A DNA stretch of 49,379 nt from an uncultured Eubacteriales bacterium. GTDB taxonomy: Bacteria > Bacillota > Clostridia > Oscillospirales > CAG-272. Position numbers and translations under genes: made by a program. The DNA is taken from positions 1-49,379 of the forward strand of contig CAKRNO010000010.1 of the NCBI GenBank assembly GCA_934371135.1, written 5' to 3'. How positions within the stretch are numbered: the stretch's first letter is position 1; each line of letters opens with the position of its first letter. This document shows positions 48,456 to 49,379 of the stretch, piece after piece. Under the pieces are notes generated by a model that ran no database searches, had not been told where the DNA came from, and saw nothing but the letters and a program-made list of their open reading frames with translations.

Positions 48456-49379
48456 TTATCTCATACCCTTATCGTAAGGGATGCCCTCTGCCTTCGGTGC
48501 ACGGGATTTCTTGGAGGTGAGCGCCAGCACGACGAGCGATACGATGTACGGCAGCATCTTATAAATGTCACCGCTGATCGGCAGCTTTTGCAGGAAGGAG
48601 AAGCCCATATAAACACTGGCGAGCGCCTGGAAGATACCGAAGAGCAGCGCCGCGAGTGCGATACGCACCGGCTTCCACTGTCCGAAGATCATGACCGCGA
48701 GAGCCAGGAACCCCATCCCCATCACGCCTGCATTGAAGTCCCAGCTGCTGTTCGCCGCCGTGATATAGGTAATCCCGCCGACACCGCCGAACAAACCGGA
48801 GATCAGAACCCCGGCATACCGCATTTTGATGACGTCCACACCGAGGGATGCCGCCGCCTGCGGGTGCTCGCCGCACGCGCGGAGACGGAGCCCGAAGCGC
48901 GTCTTGTAGAGCACGACCGTCGCGATAGCAAACAGGATCACCGTCACAATGACGAACCGGCTGACTTCCATTTTACCGACACGAAAGATCAGCGCCTCAC
49001 GCTGAAAGACATACGCGAGCTTGGTCGCTGCCTTGCCCTCCACCTTCAGGGTGTAGGACTTGGTGATAACCACCGCCGCGGCGGCGCCCAGCATATTGAT
49101 CGCCGTCCCCGCCAACGTCTGGTCCGCCTTGAACGTGATGGATGCTACAGCGAGCAGGAGCGACGCAATCATCCCCATGCAGATGCTCGCAAGGAAAGCA
49201 ACCAGAACCATCACAAAGGAGTTGGTCGTCTCGGGCATATTATAGAGTGCCATCGCACCGCCGAGTGCACCGAAGATCATAATGCCCTCCAGCCCGATGT
49301 TGATGACGCCCGAGCGCTCGGAATACATACCGCCCAACGCCACAAGCAGGAGAACGGAAGCATAAACCAGTGTATATTG
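48456..49379 (-). CDS. Nucleoside-type ABC transporter permease, C-terminal part
   Basis: An ABC permease of the BMP-family sugar/nucleoside group (YufQ/NupQ-like). The frame is open to the window edge, so its 5' end is missing. Seven or more membrane helices are seen, with GGMYSERSGVINIGLEGIMI early, a GLRLRACGEHPQAAASLGVD cytoplasmic loop, and GVLISGLFGGVGGITYI. This EHPQAA-type loop contacts the ATPase and is typical of the group. Its neighbours, pyrimidine-nucleoside phosphorylase and thymidine kinase, suggest nucleoside uptake; the binding protein and ATPase should lie outside the window. Confidence 0.9.
   Translation of the reverse strand, partial: QYTLVYASVLLLVALGGMYSERSGVINIGLEGIMIFGALGGAMALYNMPETTNSFVMVLVAFLASICMGMIASLLLAVASITFKADQTLAGTAINMLGAAAAVVITKSYTLKVEGKAATKLAYVFQREALIFRVGKMEVSRFVIVTVILFAIATVVLYKTRFGLRLRACGEHPQAAASLGVDVIKMRYAGVLISGLFGGVGGITYITAANSSWDFNAGVMGMGFLALAVMIFGQWKPVRIALAALLFGIFQALASVYMGFSFLQKLPISGDIYKMLPYIVSLVVLALTSKKSRAPKAEGIPYDKGMR

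Noticed and set aside
1..49379. CRISPR arrays, insertion sequences, prophage or integrase genes
   Set aside because: No regularly spaced direct repeats, transposase or phage-like genes were found on either strand.

Overview
The window is a GC-rich chromosomal segment of a bacterium in the Firmicutes, most likely a Clostridia-class anaerobe. The evidence is a clostridial-type 2[4Fe-4S] ferredoxin, T-box leaders, a TepA/ClpP-like protease, a SpoVB-type flippase, a LysM/GH18-like spore-type protein, YerC, RicT and AddB homologues, and the GGGtGRT/Fe-S scaffold pair. Promoters are textbook sigma-A type, many of them TTGACA-17 bp-TATAAT or close to it. I see no insertion sequence, prophage, integrase or CRISPR array. 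The segment reads as core genome with a few unusual cassettes.

Layout. 1-2.2 kb: the 5' end of enolase (leaving the window), a LysM/GH18-like protein and tatD. 2.2-8.3 kb: metG-tatD on one strand and holB-ricT-(ferredoxin)-trmN6-rsmI on the other, a rearranged version of the Bacillus metS-yabD / holB-yaaT-yabB-rsmI neighbourhood. 8.3-10.6 kb: thrS behind a threonine T-box. 10.6-15.6 kb: a membrane protein, class II aldolase, and an SbcD-like nuclease coupled to a membrane-anchored SMC-like ATPase. 15.8-18.9 kb: a pyrophosphatase-like/Nudix fusion diverging from a lexA-small protein-dinB SOS operon. 19-22.8 kb: a small membrane protein, an ECF transporter S component, and the three-gene operon pduL-Fe/S scaffold-GGGtGRT. 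22.9-25.8 kb: TepA, an XRE regulator with a degenerate peptidase-like domain, a YdcF-like protein and tRNA-Tyr. 26-30.7 kb: an HD-domain protein, alanine racemase, a copper P-type ATPase and YerC. 30.8-33.4 kb: a T-box-controlled metY-metA operon. 33.5-41.2 kb: an SDR enzyme, asparagine synthetase, a SLOG protein behind two CorC-type proteins, and a SpoVB-like flippase. 41.3-46.2 kb: a Noc/ParB-like protein, an orphan response-regulator-like protein and addB. 46.4-49.4 kb: thymidine kinase, pyrimidine-nucleoside phosphorylase and a nucleoside-type ABC permease that runs off the end.

How the genes work together. The metY-metA pair makes methionine by acetylation and direct sulfhydrylation of homoserine and should respond to uncharged tRNA-Met. 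The permease, phosphorylase and kinase form a pyrimidine uptake and salvage unit. LexA, the 85-residue protein and DinB form a DNA-damage mutagenesis unit, with AddB and the SbcD/ATPase pair as further repair functions.

The least understood parts are the pduL-scaffold-GGGtGRT operon, the 85-residue partner of LexA/DinB, the XRE-pseudopeptidase protein, the membrane-anchored nuclease/ATPase pair, and several dyads at promoters and at the alr ribosome binding site.
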